Shown: positions 16,905-25,614, counted from the first letter of the stretch. The stretch is 52,172 nt of DNA from Glycomyces algeriensis (GCF_027622855.1 NZ_JAPZVR010000025.1:1-52172), one strand, 5' to 3'. The notes: a model not told the origin generated them from the letters alone. A program made the numbers and translations.

Positions 16905-19040
16905 ATGACCGTAGCGGCCGTACCGAGCGGGACCCAGACTAGCGTCCCGCGGTCCCGGCGCGGAGGACGGGGTGGCCTGCGCACTCGCCTGGCCGGCCTC
17001 GCCGCGGCGGGCGGTGTGCTCCTCGGCATCCTCGCATTCCCGCAGGCCGCGGTCGCACAGGACCCCACGGGATGGTTCAACGGATCGTTCAATCCGAACC
17101 CGGTGAGCGTCGGCGGCCAGTCCGCGGTCGTCTCCTTCACGGTGATGAACAACAACCCCGTTGCGCCCCAGGACATCACTGTCAAGGCGAAGGTCGACGG
17201 CCTCAATGACGTCATCGCCGGCGTGGACAACGACGGCGGCGCGGGCGCCTGTACGCGCGACGACGCGGACAAGGTGACGTGCGCGCAGGTCGAACCCGGC
17301 GGGCAGCGGACCATCTCGTTCACGGTGACCACGGTCCTCGAGGCGGAGCTCCCGGCCGGCGAGCAGCTCTCGGGGAACTTCACCGTCGAGGTGAACAACC
17401 AGGGCCAGTCGACCGGCATCAACGTGGTCGGCACCTCGACCGTGTCGACGGTCTCCACGATCAGCGGCGAGGTCACCTCGAACGCCGAGCCGGTGGCGGA
17501 CGCCGAGCTCGAGCTCACCGACGGTGAGGGCGAGACGCACAAGACGACCACCGACGACGACGGCTCGTACGAGTTCACCGGCGACTCCTCCGAGCCGATC
17601 GCACCCGGCGACATGACGCTGAAGATCACCGCGGAGGGCTTCGAGGACAAGGAGGAGACGCTCAACGTTCGCGAAGGCAGCGAAAGCTACACGTTGAACG
17701 TCACGCTCACCGAGGTCCAGGCGGAGCCGTCGGCCGAACCGACGACGGCGGCCGAATCCCCGACTTCCGAGTCGCCGACCCCGGCCCCGCCGGCGGACGA
17801 CGGCATGTCGTCCACGCTGATCTTCCTCATCGTGATCGGCGCGCTGCTGGTCATCGGCGGCATCGTCGGCATCTTCTTCCTGCTGCGCGGCGGCAAGGAC
17901 AAGGACGACGACGACGGCGAGAGCTTCGCCCCGGACACCCCGCCGGACCACAAGCCGACCGCGGCCCAGGTCGGGACGCCCGGCGTCTACCAGGCCGCTC
18001 CGGGTCCCGAGGCCGACGAGCCGACGATGATCCACCCCGGCGGCCTCGTCGGCGGGGCCCCGGCCGCGCCGACCCAGTTCGGGCCCGCCTACGGCGGCTC
18101 GGATTCGACGCAGGTCATGCCGCAGGGCGGGTTCGGCGCCGCACCGGGGATGCCGGGCGGCCAGGTCGGCCCTGACGGCACCACGATCCTCCCGGTCGTC
18201 AAGCAGCCGGGCGGGCCCGGCGCTTCGGACGCCACGCAGATCATGCCGCAGGCGAACCTCGGTTCGCCGCCGCCGGCCGCACCGCCGAGCCCCTACGGCG
18301 ACTTGGGTTCCACCCGGCCGCACCCGGGACCTTCGGCCTCCCCGAGCCCGGCGTCCGGCCCGTACGACCCGGCCGCGACCCGGCCGCACCCGGGCCCGTC
18401 CCCGACCGGCTCGCCCAGTCCTTACGGCGACCTCGGTTCGACGCGACCGCACCCGGCGCCCACGCCGCCGCCCGCCACCGGCTCGATGTTCGACCCGCAG
18501 CAGCCGGGAAGCGCGCCGCAGAGCCAGGGTTTCGGGGCGCCGAGTGCACCGCGCGATCAGGGTTATGGCGCGCCGAGCGCACCGCGGGACCAGGGCTTCA
18601 GCGCGCCGAGCGCGCCCCGGGACCAGGGTTACGGCGCTACGAGCGCGCCCCGGGACCAGAGCTACGGTCCGCAGGGCTCGCCGAGCGCGCCGCAGTACGG
18701 TCCGGGCTCGCAGAGCTACGGGTCGCACAGCAGCCAGCCGAGCTACGGCGCGCACGGTTCGCCGAGCGCCCCGCCCAGTGCGCCCAGGAGCGCCCCGCCG
18801 AGCGGCGACGCGTATCCGAGCCAGTCGCTGCGCCGCGACCCGTACGCACCGCAGGAGCAGCCTCCGCCGCCCACGGGTGAGTACGGGGCGACCCGCGCGA
18901 TGCCGCAGTACGGCGACCAGCCGCAGCCGCCGGCCGCGCCGTACGGCAATGAGCCGAACGGCGAGGGCGAGGACCCGGACTCCAAGCGCACCGACCGCCG
19001 CAACTGGGGCGAGTGGGACGACCGCCCCCGCTCCTGGTAG
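16905..19040 (+). CDS. Single-pass membrane protein with Ig-like ectodomain and long proline-rich cytoplasmic tail
   Basis: 711 residues, ATG preceded by GGAGGGG. Residues 25-51 form a signal peptide (cleavage after AVA). The exported part has a beta-sandwich-like segment (52-180) with two Cys (116, 126) and a carboxypeptidase-regulatory-like domain (about 186-270, SGEVTSN..DDDGSYEFTG). A Pro/Ser/Thr linker and one transmembrane helix (304-327) follow. The 380-residue tail is rich in Pro, Gly, Ser and Gln. It holds eight short motifs of the form [PSTA]T-x-x-x-P (T374, T402, about T426, T444, T470, T492, T513, T663) and four 11-residue repeats APSAPRDQGYG (544-588). Topology puts the tail inside the cell. 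Function unknown; a phosphothreonine or scaffold role is inference. Confidence 0.8.
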   Translation: MTVAAVPSGTQTSVPRSRRGGRGGLRTRLAGLAAAGGVLLGILAFPQAAVAQDPTGWFNGSFNPNPVSVGGQSAVVSFTVMNNNPVAPQDITVKAKVDGLNDVIAGVDNDGGAGACTRDDADKVTCAQVEPGGQRTISFTVTTVLEAELPAGEQLSGNFTVEVNNQGQSTGINVVGTSTVSTVSTISGEVTSNAEPVADAELELTDGEGETHKTTTDDDGSYEFTGDSSEPIAPGDMTLKITAEGFEDKEETLNVREGSESYTLNVTLTEVQAEPSAEPTTAAESPTSESPTPAPPADDGMSSTLIFLIVIGALLVIGGIVGIFFLLRGGKDKDDDDGESFAPDTPPDHKPTAAQVGTPGVYQAAPGPEADEPTMIHPGGLVGGAPAAPTQFGPAYGGSDSTQVMPQGGFGAAPGMPGGQVGPDGTTILPVVKQPGGPGASDATQIMPQANLGSPPPAAPPSPYGDLGSTRPHPGPSASPSPASGPYDPAATRPHPGPSPTGSPSPYGDLGSTRPHPAPTPPPATGSMFDPQQPGSAPQSQGFGAPSAPRDQGYGAPSAPRDQGFSAPSAPRDQGYGATSAPRDQSYGPQGSPSAPQYGPGSQSYGSHSSQPSYGAHGSPSAPPSAPRSAPPSGDAYPSQSLRRDPYAPQEQPPPPTGEYGATRAMPQYGDQPQPPAAPYGNEPNGEGEDPDSKRTDRRNWGEWDDRPRSW

Positions 19041-19076
19041 CGCGCGCACCAGACGAGATACGAGTCGAGACACGAA

Positions 19077-19107
19077 ACGCCGTGCCGGGCATAGCCCGGC
19101 ACGGCGT
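19077..19107 (+). terminator. Terminator of the large membrane protein gene
   Basis: ACGCCGTGCCGGGC (19077-19090), loop ATA, and its complement (19094-19107) make a 14-bp perfect stem 36 bases after the stop codon, followed by CTC. Confidence 0.9.
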
Positions 19108-19929
19108 CTCACTTCGAGGGGTCTGGCGGCGGGGACGCCGAGAACACGGTCGCGGTGTTCCCTTGGGCCCCCGATATAGAGGGTCGCATCGGGGTACGAC
19201 ATCCCGCTGTTCGAACAAGCCGATGCCCGGGGCCGGGCAGCGCCCGAGACGCGGCGGGCACCGGAGCATTCGCCGGCCCGACCTGCGGTCGGCGCGTTCG
19301 GTGCTCGTCGACCGGCAGGCCGACGAAGCGCGTCCGGCACCCGGTCGAAGCGGCGTCGTGCCCGCCGAGCCGATCGGCATCGGCGTCTACACGCCGCTCC
19401 CCGAACAGGTGCGGGGCCGAACTCGACAGTGAGAACACCGCCGAGAGACCGAGTCGATGCCGCGCTCGAAGACCCGTCGTCGGCCTGGATGCGGGTGAGC
19501 TTGGTGTACCCGGCATCCCGCATGGCCTCCTCCTCGCAGCCCGCCGTGCCGCCAGGCAGGTAGCCCGGTCCGGCGCGGCGGACCGGCCCGATTCGGCGGT
19601 GTGGACACCAACGCGCCGCGTCGTCGCCCGCCTCGGCGGCCGTGCGCAGGGGCTCGGAAGGCGGGCGGGCGGCCCCGCATCGGCGGGTTCGCGGTTCGGT
19701 GCGCGGCTCATGGTTTGCCGTTCCCGGTTTGCGGGCATGGTTGTTCCCGGGCATGGCCACTCATTGGGGTGACGGCTTTCACGGACGGGTGAGCGGGCGG
19801 GTCGGTTCTCGCCCCGTAGGTCGTTATGCGATGAGTTTCACCTCTTCAGCAAGGCTTTTCCGAGGGGTCCGGCCCACACCCGCCGTCGTTGGACGGTGGC
19901 GACTTCCCGCAGGTCCGATAGACTGAGAC
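19108..19929. other. Gene-free interval inside the purine cluster
   Basis: About 820 bases with several overlapping open frames on both strands but none with a good ribosome site, consistent codon use or a recognised domain. A minus-strand stretch starting ATG 19523 (MRDAGYTKLTRIQADD) has GAGGAGGAGG upstream and is the best candidate, but its codon pattern decays quickly; it could be a pseudogene remnant. The segment sits where purL-side and purF genes are usually close together. Confidence 0.5.
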
Positions 19930-19999
19930 TGGCGGTTCCGCCAGATGGCGAAGCTTGCGAGCCATCGGTGTATGCAGATGGCGCAGCTCGTAAGCCATC
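19930..19999 (+). promoter_or_regulatory. Three successive hairpins in the purF leader
   Basis: TGGCGG (19930-19935), loop TT, CCGCCA (19938-19943). GATGGC (19944-19949) pairs with GCCATC (19961-19966), and GATGGC (19977-19982) pairs with GCCATC (19994-19999). The last two are a 33-base direct repeat with conserved AGCT in the loop. TAGACT at 19919-19924 may be the -10, which would put all three in the 5' leader, just upstream of GAGGAG and the GTG start. Confidence 0.5.
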
Positions 20000-20028
20000 G
20001 AAACAGCCCAGCAAACTGAGGAGTTGCA

Positions 20029-21546
20029 GTGGCCCGAGGTGACGGTCGACTCACCACGGAACTCGATCCCGACAATCCCGGCCCCCGCGACGCTTGCGGC
20101 GTCGTCGGCATCTGGGCCCCCGGGGAAGAGGTCTCGAAACTCACTTACTTCGGGCTCTACGCGCTCCAGCACCGCGGCCAGGAAGCCGCGGGCATCGCTG
20201 TCTCCGACGGCGCGCGCACCGTCGTCTACAAGGACCTCGGCCTGGTCGCCCAGGTCTTCGACGAGTCCACGCTCGCGCCCCTCCAGGGCCACCTGGCCAT
20301 CGGCCACGCCCGCTACTCCACCACCGGCGCCCCCACCTGGGAGAACTCCCAGCCGACCATTCGGTCCACCACCACGGGCACCGCGATCGCCTTGGCGCAC
20401 AACGGCAACCTGGTGAACACCGCCGACCTCATGAAAGAGGTCGACCGCCTGGGCATCGACATGGGCACCACCACCTCCGACACCCACCTCATCACCGCGC
20501 TCCTGGCCGCGCACCCGGACGAGTCCGTCGCCGCGGCCGCCGAGCGCGTGCTCCCGCAGCTGCGCGGCGCGTTCTGCCTGGTCTTCATGGACGAGAACAC
20601 GCTGTACGCCGCCCGCGACCCGCAGGGCGTGCACCCGCTCGTCCTCGGCCGCCTCGCCTCCGGCTGGGCCGTCGCCTCCGAGACCGCCGCGCTCGACACG
20701 ATCGGCGCGCACTTCGTGCGCGAGGTCGAGCCCGGCGAGCTGCTCACCATCGACGAGCACGGCCTGCGCTCCACCCGCTTCGCGAACCCGGAGCCCAAGG
20801 GCTGCCTGTTCGAGTACGTCTACCTCGCCCGCCCCGACACGAAGCTGGCCGGGCGCAACGTCTACGCCACCCGCGTCGAGGTCGGCCGCACCCTCGCCCG
20901 GGAGTTCCCGGCCGAGGCGGACCTCGTCATCGGCGTCCCCGAGTCCGGCATCCCGGCCGCCATCGGCTTCGCCGAGGAGTCCGGGATCCCCTACGGCCAG
21001 GGGTTCACCAAGAACCAGTACGTGGGCCGCACCTTCATCCAGCCCTCGCAGTCGCTGCGGCAGTTGGGCATCCGCCTGAAGCTCAACCCGCTCGTCGACC
21101 AGATCAAGGGCAAGCGCCTGGTCATCGTCGACGACACCATCGTGCGCGGCAACACCCAGCGCGCCCTCGTCCGGATGCTCCGCGAAGCGGGCGCGGTCGA
21201 GGTCCACATCCGCATCTCCGCGCCGCCGGTCAAGTGGCCGTGCTTCTACGGCATCGACTTCGCCACACGCGCCGAGCTCATCGCCGGGGCCCTCGACACC
21301 GACGGCATCCGCGCCCAGATCGGCGCCGACTCGCTCGGGTACGTCTCGATGGACGGCCTGGTCCGCGCCACCGAGCAGCCCGCGTCCCGGCTCTGCATGG
21401 CCTGCTTCGACGGCCACTACCCCATTGAACTGCCCGCTTCCGACCTCATCGGCAAGCACCTCATGGAAGCGCCGCAGGCAGCGAAGCCGGGCGTTCAGCG
21501 ATCGACCGAAGCGAGCACGCAAGTGCGGGAAGGGACCACAGCGTGA
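20029..21546 (+). CDS. purF: Amidophosphoribosyltransferase
   Basis: 505 residues, GTG start with GAGGAG upstream. It makes 5-phosphoribosylamine from PRPP and glutamine, the committed purine step. A 22-residue propeptide precedes Cys23 (DACGVVGIW), the glutaminase nucleophile exposed by autocleavage. The N-terminal Ntn domain has HRGQEAAGI and GHARYSTTG. The C-terminal PRTase domain has LVIVDDTIVRGNT. Cysteines in KGCLFEY, WPCFYG and LCMACF match the four 4Fe-4S ligands of the Bacillus-type enzyme. The stop overlaps the purM GTG start. Confidence 0.97.
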   Translation: MARGDGRLTTELDPDNPGPRDACGVVGIWAPGEEVSKLTYFGLYALQHRGQEAAGIAVSDGARTVVYKDLGLVAQVFDESTLAPLQGHLAIGHARYSTTGAPTWENSQPTIRSTTTGTAIALAHNGNLVNTADLMKEVDRLGIDMGTTTSDTHLITALLAAHPDESVAAAAERVLPQLRGAFCLVFMDENTLYAARDPQGVHPLVLGRLASGWAVASETAALDTIGAHFVREVEPGELLTIDEHGLRSTRFANPEPKGCLFEYVYLARPDTKLAGRNVYATRVEVGRTLAREFPAEADLVIGVPESGIPAAIGFAEESGIPYGQGFTKNQYVGRTFIQPSQSLRQLGIRLKLNPLVDQIKGKRLVIVDDTIVRGNTQRALVRMLREAGAVEVHIRISAPPVKWPCFYGIDFATRAELIAGALDTDGIRAQIGADSLGYVSMDGLVRATEQPASRLCMACFDGHYPIELPASDLIGKHLMEAPQAAKPGVQRSTEASTQVREGTTA

Positions 21547-22622
21547 GCAGCGGCACCACCACTCCGAGGAGCATCTCCTACCAGTCCGCGGGCGTCGACA
21601 TCGACGCCGGCGACCGGGCGGTCGACGCCCTCAAGCCCTTGATCAAGAAGACCGTCCGGCCCGAGGTGGTCGGCGGGATCGGCGGGTTCGCCGGGCTGTT
21701 CGCGCTCGACACCGAGAAGTACAAGAAGCCGCTGCTCGCCTCCTCCACCGACGGCGTCGGCACGAAGCTCGTGATCGCCCAGAAGCTGGACATCCACGAC
21801 ACGGTCGGCATCGACCTCGTTGCGATGGTCGTCGACGACCTCGTCGTCTGCGGCGCCGAGCCGCTGTTCCTCCTGGACTACATCGCCACCGGCCAGGTCG
21901 TGCCGGAGAAGATCGCCGCCATCGGCGGCGGCATCGCGGACGGCTGCCGGTACGCCGGCTGCGCGCTCATCGGCGGCGAGATCGCCGAGCACCCGGGCGT
22001 CATGAAGCCCGACGACTACGACATCTCCGCCACTGGCGTGGGCGTCGTCGAAGCCGACCAGCTGCTCGGCCCCGAGCGCGTCAAGCCCGGCGACGTCGCG
22101 ATCGCGATGCGCGCCTCCGGCGTCCACTCCAACGGCTTCTCGCTCGTGCGCGAGGCCCTGTTCGGCGTCGGCAAGATGGACCTCGGCACCGTCGTGCCCG
22201 AGTTCGGCAACCAGCGGACCCTCGGCGAGGAGCTGCTGACCCCGACCCACATCTACGCCAAGGACTGCCTCGAGCTCGCCAAGGAGTGCGACGTGCACGC
22301 CTTCGCGCACATCACCGGCGGCGGCATCGCCGGGAACCTCGTGCGCTCGGTCCCCGAAGGCCTCCAGATCGAGGTCGACCGCGGCACCTGGGCGCCGAAC
22401 CCCGTGTTCGACGTCGTGCAGCGCATCGGCGGCATCGGCGACGAGGAGATGGAGCGGACCTTCAACATGGGCATCGGCATGGTCGCCATCGTCGCGCCCG
22501 ACCAGGTCGACCGCTCGCTTGCGGTGCTCACCGCCCGCCACGTCGAGGCGTGGACCATCGGCGAGATCGCCGCGGGCGACGCCGGCGTCAAGCTCGCGGG
22601 CTCATATCTGACGGCTGGCTAG
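21543..22622 (+). CDS. purM: Phosphoribosylformylglycinamidine cyclo-ligase (AIR synthetase)
   Basis: 359 residues. It closes FGAM to AIR using ATP. Family motifs: SYQSAGVDIDAGD at the N-terminus, STDGVGTKL, GIDLVAMVVDDL, GGEIAEHPG, and HITGGGIAGNLVR near the C-terminus. GTG 21543 overlaps the purF stop (GTGA), so the two are co-translated. The last 35 bases overlap the end of the convergent PAP2 gene, leaving no room for a terminator after it. Confidence 0.97.
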   Translation: MSSGTTTPRSISYQSAGVDIDAGDRAVDALKPLIKKTVRPEVVGGIGGFAGLFALDTEKYKKPLLASSTDGVGTKLVIAQKLDIHDTVGIDLVAMVVDDLVVCGAEPLFLLDYIATGQVVPEKIAAIGGGIADGCRYAGCALIGGEIAEHPGVMKPDDYDISATGVGVVEADQLLGPERVKPGDVAIAMRASGVHSNGFSLVREALFGVGKMDLGTVVPEFGNQRTLGEELLTPTHIYAKDCLELAKECDVHAFAHITGGGIAGNLVRSVPEGLQIEVDRGTWAPNPVFDVVQRIGGIGDEEMERTFNMGIGMVAIVAPDQVDRSLAVLTARHVEAWTIGEIAAGDAGVKLAGSYLTAG

Positions 22623-23712
22623 GGATCCCCGGATCGCCCTCGCCGTCGGCGTCGGCGTCAGCTTGATCTGAGGCCGGGGCTTCGGCCTCGGCCTCTTCGA
22701 GCGCGTCCCGGTGCTGCTTCGCCTTCGTGCTGAGCCACAGCCAAATGAGGCCCAGCGTCGGCAGCACCGCGGCCGCGATGAGCGCCGGGACCAGGTGCAG
22801 CGTCGGCGTGAGCATGACGCCGAGGATGAGCAGCACCGAGATCAGGATCGTGCGCCGCGTCGCGGGGTCGAAGACCTTCAGCGGCCCGAGCGGGATCGTG
22901 TGCCAGGGCACGCGCTTCGCGCTGCGGATGATGATGAGGCCCAGCAGGAACCCGGCCGGCTCGTCCGAGAACCAGTGTTGGCCCAGGAAGATCTGCGAGC
23001 TGAACACGATCGCCGGCGGGGCCAGCAGCAGCGTCCAGCGCGCCCACGCCGGGATCACGTGGCCGATGAGCATCACGATGAGGCCGAACAGCAGGATCGA
23101 GTTCACCGCGTGCCCCGAGGGGAACGCGGTGGCGTCGGTGATGTTCGGCCCGCCGCCCTCGGGGTGGTACGTGAACAGCAGCGGCCCTTCGGGCGAGACC
23201 TCCCGCAGCGCGAACGGGTGCTGCGAGAGCGGGCGGCCCAGCAGGTGCTTCATGCCGAGGATGCTCGCCAGGGTGATGAACGAGATGACGTACATCAGCA
23301 GCGGCCGGATCGACCGCGACCGGAGCGCGCACCAGATCGCGATGAGGAGCGTGACCGTCGCGACCGTGCGGGCCTGGCCGAACTCGGCCCCGCCCTTGGC
23401 GAGGTTCCTGAGCCAGTCCACGTCGTTCGCGGTCGCGGCCCACACCCGGATGTCCCAGTCGAGCTGCACGAGCCACGACGGGTAGCTCACGAGGTACGCG
23501 AGCGCGAGGAACCCGAGGAACATGAAGAGGTCCGGCCACCAGCTCCTCGGGCGCTTCCCGTACGGCTCCCAGTCGAACCAGCCCACGGGGATGTAGCGGC
23601 GCAGCGGTGTGATGATCTGTCCGACGAACGCATCGTCACGGACAGTCACACCTCGGTCCGTGATCCCCGCGCTCCTGCGCGCGGCGGCAGGCCGGTTCGA
23701 TTCAGAAGGCAT
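22588..23712 (-). CDS. PAP2-family membrane phosphatase
   Basis: 374 residues from ATG 23712; an in-frame GTG at 23754 is an alternative. About six transmembrane helices carry the three phosphatase motifs: KHLLGRP, AFPSGHAVN, and SSQIFLGQHWFSDEPAG with the catalytic histidine. It should dephosphorylate a lipid phosphate or diphosphate (undecaprenyl diphosphate, phosphatidate or similar) at the outer face of the membrane. The C-terminal tail is acidic and Ala-rich. It overlaps the purM end tail to tail by 35 bases, an unusually tight convergence. Confidence 0.85.
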   Translation of the reverse strand: MPSESNRPAAARRSAGITDRGVTVRDDAFVGQIITPLRRYIPVGWFDWEPYGKRPRSWWPDLFMFLGFLALAYLVSYPSWLVQLDWDIRVWAATANDVDWLRNLAKGGAEFGQARTVATVTLLIAIWCALRSRSIRPLLMYVISFITLASILGMKHLLGRPLSQHPFALREVSPEGPLLFTYHPEGGGPNITDATAFPSGHAVNSILLFGLIVMLIGHVIPAWARWTLLLAPPAIVFSSQIFLGQHWFSDEPAGFLLGLIIIRSAKRVPWHTIPLGPLKVFDPATRRTILISVLLILGVMLTPTLHLVPALIAAAVLPTLGLIWLWLSTKAKQHRDALEEAEAEAPASDQADADADGEGDPGIPSQPSDMSPRA

Positions 23713-23904
23713 AGATGGATGTTCGCCTGCGAAAGTGAATTTTGGTGCCGCCACACCCGAACTGGACCGAATTTGTTATCAGGTCGGTATATATGGTGTG
23801 GTTTGGGACGCAGCTTGGTTGAGCTGCGCCGATACTCCGCGATACCGGTCACGTTCCACCGAAACGCGGCCGTGACCGGACCTGTGAGCGGCATCGCCTG
23901 CGGC

Positions 23905-25065
23905 TCAAGCCGAAACGGAGCGCGTGTCGGAGGCGGAGATCACAGGATAGTCGGTGTAGCCTGCCGCGCCACCGCCGTACAGCGGCAGGTCCGTGCGCAG
24001 TGGAGTGACGGGCGCACCGGTGCGCAGCCGCTCGACCAGATCCGGGTTGGCGATGAACGGGCGGCCGAGCGCGACCAGGTCCGCGCCCGCGTCCAGGATG
24101 CGTTCCGCCGCGGCCAGACCGCCGTCGGCGGGGATCGGATCCGCTTCGGACGCCTCGGGATTCGAGGGGTTCGCGATCAGAATGCCCTGCCAGCGCTCGC
24201 GAATCGCCGCGAACAGCGGCGTGGGCGAGGCGTACGCGAGGTGCAGGTAGGCGAGGCCGAGCGGCGCGAGGGCGTCGAGCAGCGCCGGGAACAACTCATC
24301 GGCGTCGTCGACGTCGATCCCGTTGTGGGGGTTGCCGGGTGAGAGGCGCAGGCCCGTGCGCTCGGGGCCGATCGCGGCGGCCACGGCTTCGACGACCTCG
24401 ACGACGAACTTGATGCGGCCCGCGACCGAGCCGCCGTACTCGTCGGTGCGGTGATTGGTGCTGGTGGCGAGGAACTGGTTGAGCAGGTAGCCGTTGGCCG
24501 CGTGGACTTCCACGCCGTCGGCGCCGGCGCGGATCGCATTGCGCGCGGCGGCGGTGAAGTCGGCGAGGGTGTCCTGGAGGTCGGCCTTGCTCATCTCGCG
24601 CGGGACGGGCGGTTCGCCGTGGCCGTTCGGGGTGTGGATGTACCCGGGCAGCGGGATCGCGGAGGGCGCCAACGGGATCAGGCCGCTGGTGTCGGGGTGG
24701 CCGATGCGGCCGCCGTGCTCGACCTGGAGGAAGATGCGGCCGCCCGCGGCGTGGACCGCGTCGGTGACCTGCCGCCAACCGTCCACTTGGGAGTCAGTGA
24801 AGATGCCGGGGATGTCGGGGTAGGTGTAGCCGACCTGGCTGGGGGAGCTGGCCTCGGCGACGATGAGGCCGGCGGTGGCGCGCTGGGCGTAGTACTCGGC
24901 CATGAGGGGCGTGGGGACGCCGCCGGCGGCCGCGCGGTTGCGGCTCATCGGGGGCATGACCACGCGGTTCGGCAGGTCGAGCGCGCCGAGGCGGGCGGGG
25001 GAGAAGAGGCGGTGGGCCGCGGTCGGCGAAGGCCCGGTCTGCGAGGGTGCGGTTTCGTTCGTCAT
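23905..25065 (-). CDS. NADH:flavin oxidoreductase, Old Yellow Enzyme family
   Basis: 386-residue FMN enzyme of the TIM-barrel OYE family, likely an alkene (enone) reductase. LFSPARLGALDLPNRVVMPPM starts the barrel and VEVHAANGYLLNQFL carries the substrate-binding histidine-asparagine pair. LRLSPGNPHNGIDV and GRPFIANPDLVERLR give FMN-phosphate and C-terminal signatures. Together these fit the classical bacterial ene-reductase class (NemA/XenA-like). The ATG lies six bases after a -10 hexamer, so the message looks leaderless. It is divergent from a MerR gene whose predicted operator sits in the OYE promoter, so it is probably induced by an electrophile or aromatic ligand sensed by that regulator. 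Confidence 0.9.
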   Translation of the reverse strand: MTNETAPSQTGPSPTAAHRLFSPARLGALDLPNRVVMPPMSRNRAAAGGVPTPLMAEYYAQRATAGLIVAEASSPSQVGYTYPDIPGIFTDSQVDGWRQVTDAVHAAGGRIFLQVEHGGRIGHPDTSGLIPLAPSAIPLPGYIHTPNGHGEPPVPREMSKADLQDTLADFTAAARNAIRAGADGVEVHAANGYLLNQFLATSTNHRTDEYGGSVAGRIKFVVEVVEAVAAAIGPERTGLRLSPGNPHNGIDVDDADELFPALLDALAPLGLAYLHLAYASPTPLFAAIRERWQGILIANPSNPEASEADPIPADGGLAAAERILDAGADLVALGRPFIANPDLVERLRTGAPVTPLRTDLPLYGGGAAGYTDYPVISASDTRSVSA

Positions 25066-25071
25066 GCCGGT

Positions 25072-25103
25072 ACCGTAGAACCTGACACCAATGTCAGGTT
25101 CAA
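25072..25103 (-). promoter_or_regulatory. MerR-type promoter and operator for the OYE gene
   Basis: On the minus strand: TTGAAC (25103-25098), a 20-base spacer, TACGGT (25077-25072), then six bases to ATG 25065. The spacer contains a perfect 9-bp dyad, AACCTGACA and TGTCAGGTT (25079-25100) with four bases between. The overlong spacer with a central dyad is the arrangement MerR activators need. Confidence 0.8.
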
Positions 25104-25121
25104 GGAAATGTGGGGTACGCC

Positions 25122-25484
25122 ATGCGCATCGGTGAACTCGCCCGCCGCACGGGCGTCAGCGTCCGGTCCCTGCGGTACTACGAGGAGCAGGGGCTGCTCG
25201 AGTCCGACCGTACCTCGGGCGGGCACCGGGAGTACGCCGAGCACGCGGTCGACCGGGTGATCAGGATCCAGGTGCTGTACGCGGCGGGGCTGAACAGCCG
25301 CGTCATCGACAGCATCCTGCCGTGCATGCGCGACCACGACGGCGGCCCGAACGAGGCGGCCACGGCCACCCTCGCGGCGGACCTCACGGCCGAGCGCGAG
25401 CGCATCGACCGCGCCATCGCCGACCTGCAGCGGACCCGTGAGATCCTCGACGAGGTGATCGAGACCGCGTCCCTCCCGGCCTGA
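25122..25484 (+). CDS. MerR-family transcriptional regulator
   Basis: 120 residues. MRIGELARRTGVSVRSLRYYE is the MerR winged-helix N-terminus, followed by GLLESDRTSGGHREY and a coiled dimerisation helix (about 80-115, TAERERIDRAIADLQ). It has one Cys (in LPCMRDHDG) but no obvious metal-binding cluster at the C-terminus, so it more likely senses an organic ligand. ATG 25122 follows GGGG at a normal distance. It is divergent from the OYE gene and probably represses itself and activates that gene through the shared dyad. Confidence 0.9.
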   Translation: MRIGELARRTGVSVRSLRYYEEQGLLESDRTSGGHREYAEHAVDRVIRIQVLYAAGLNSRVIDSILPCMRDHDGGPNEAATATLAADLTAERERIDRAIADLQRTREILDEVIETASLPA

Positions 25485-25495
25485 CGGAGCAGATT

Positions 25496-25511
25496 TGCGA
25501 ATGTTTTCGCA
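25496..25511 (+). terminator. Possible weak terminator after the MerR gene
   Basis: TGCGAA (25496-25501), loop TGTT, TTCGCA (25506-25511), in a short AT-rich stretch 12 bases after the stop. The stem is only six pairs. Confidence 0.35.
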
Positions 25512-25614
25512 GGTCAGAGGCTTTTGTCGGACCCGTGTGGGAGGGTGTCCTTTTCACTGGTAGTGGTGAAGGTGGGATCGGGAGGGTACCCGGGGCCGCC
25601 CGTATGGGTCCGTG

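Noticed and set aside
16287..19760. A minus-strand open frame of over 1100 codons covering the large membrane protein gene
   Set aside because: It is antisense to a protein with a signal peptide, ribosome site and membrane helix. Only its last 120 codons (the sterol-carrier-like gene) have family similarity and their own GGAGG start.
19824..20144. Minus-strand frame ending KSLAEEVKLIA over the purF start
   Set aside because: Most of it is antisense to purF and its leader hairpins, with no ribosome site or family match.
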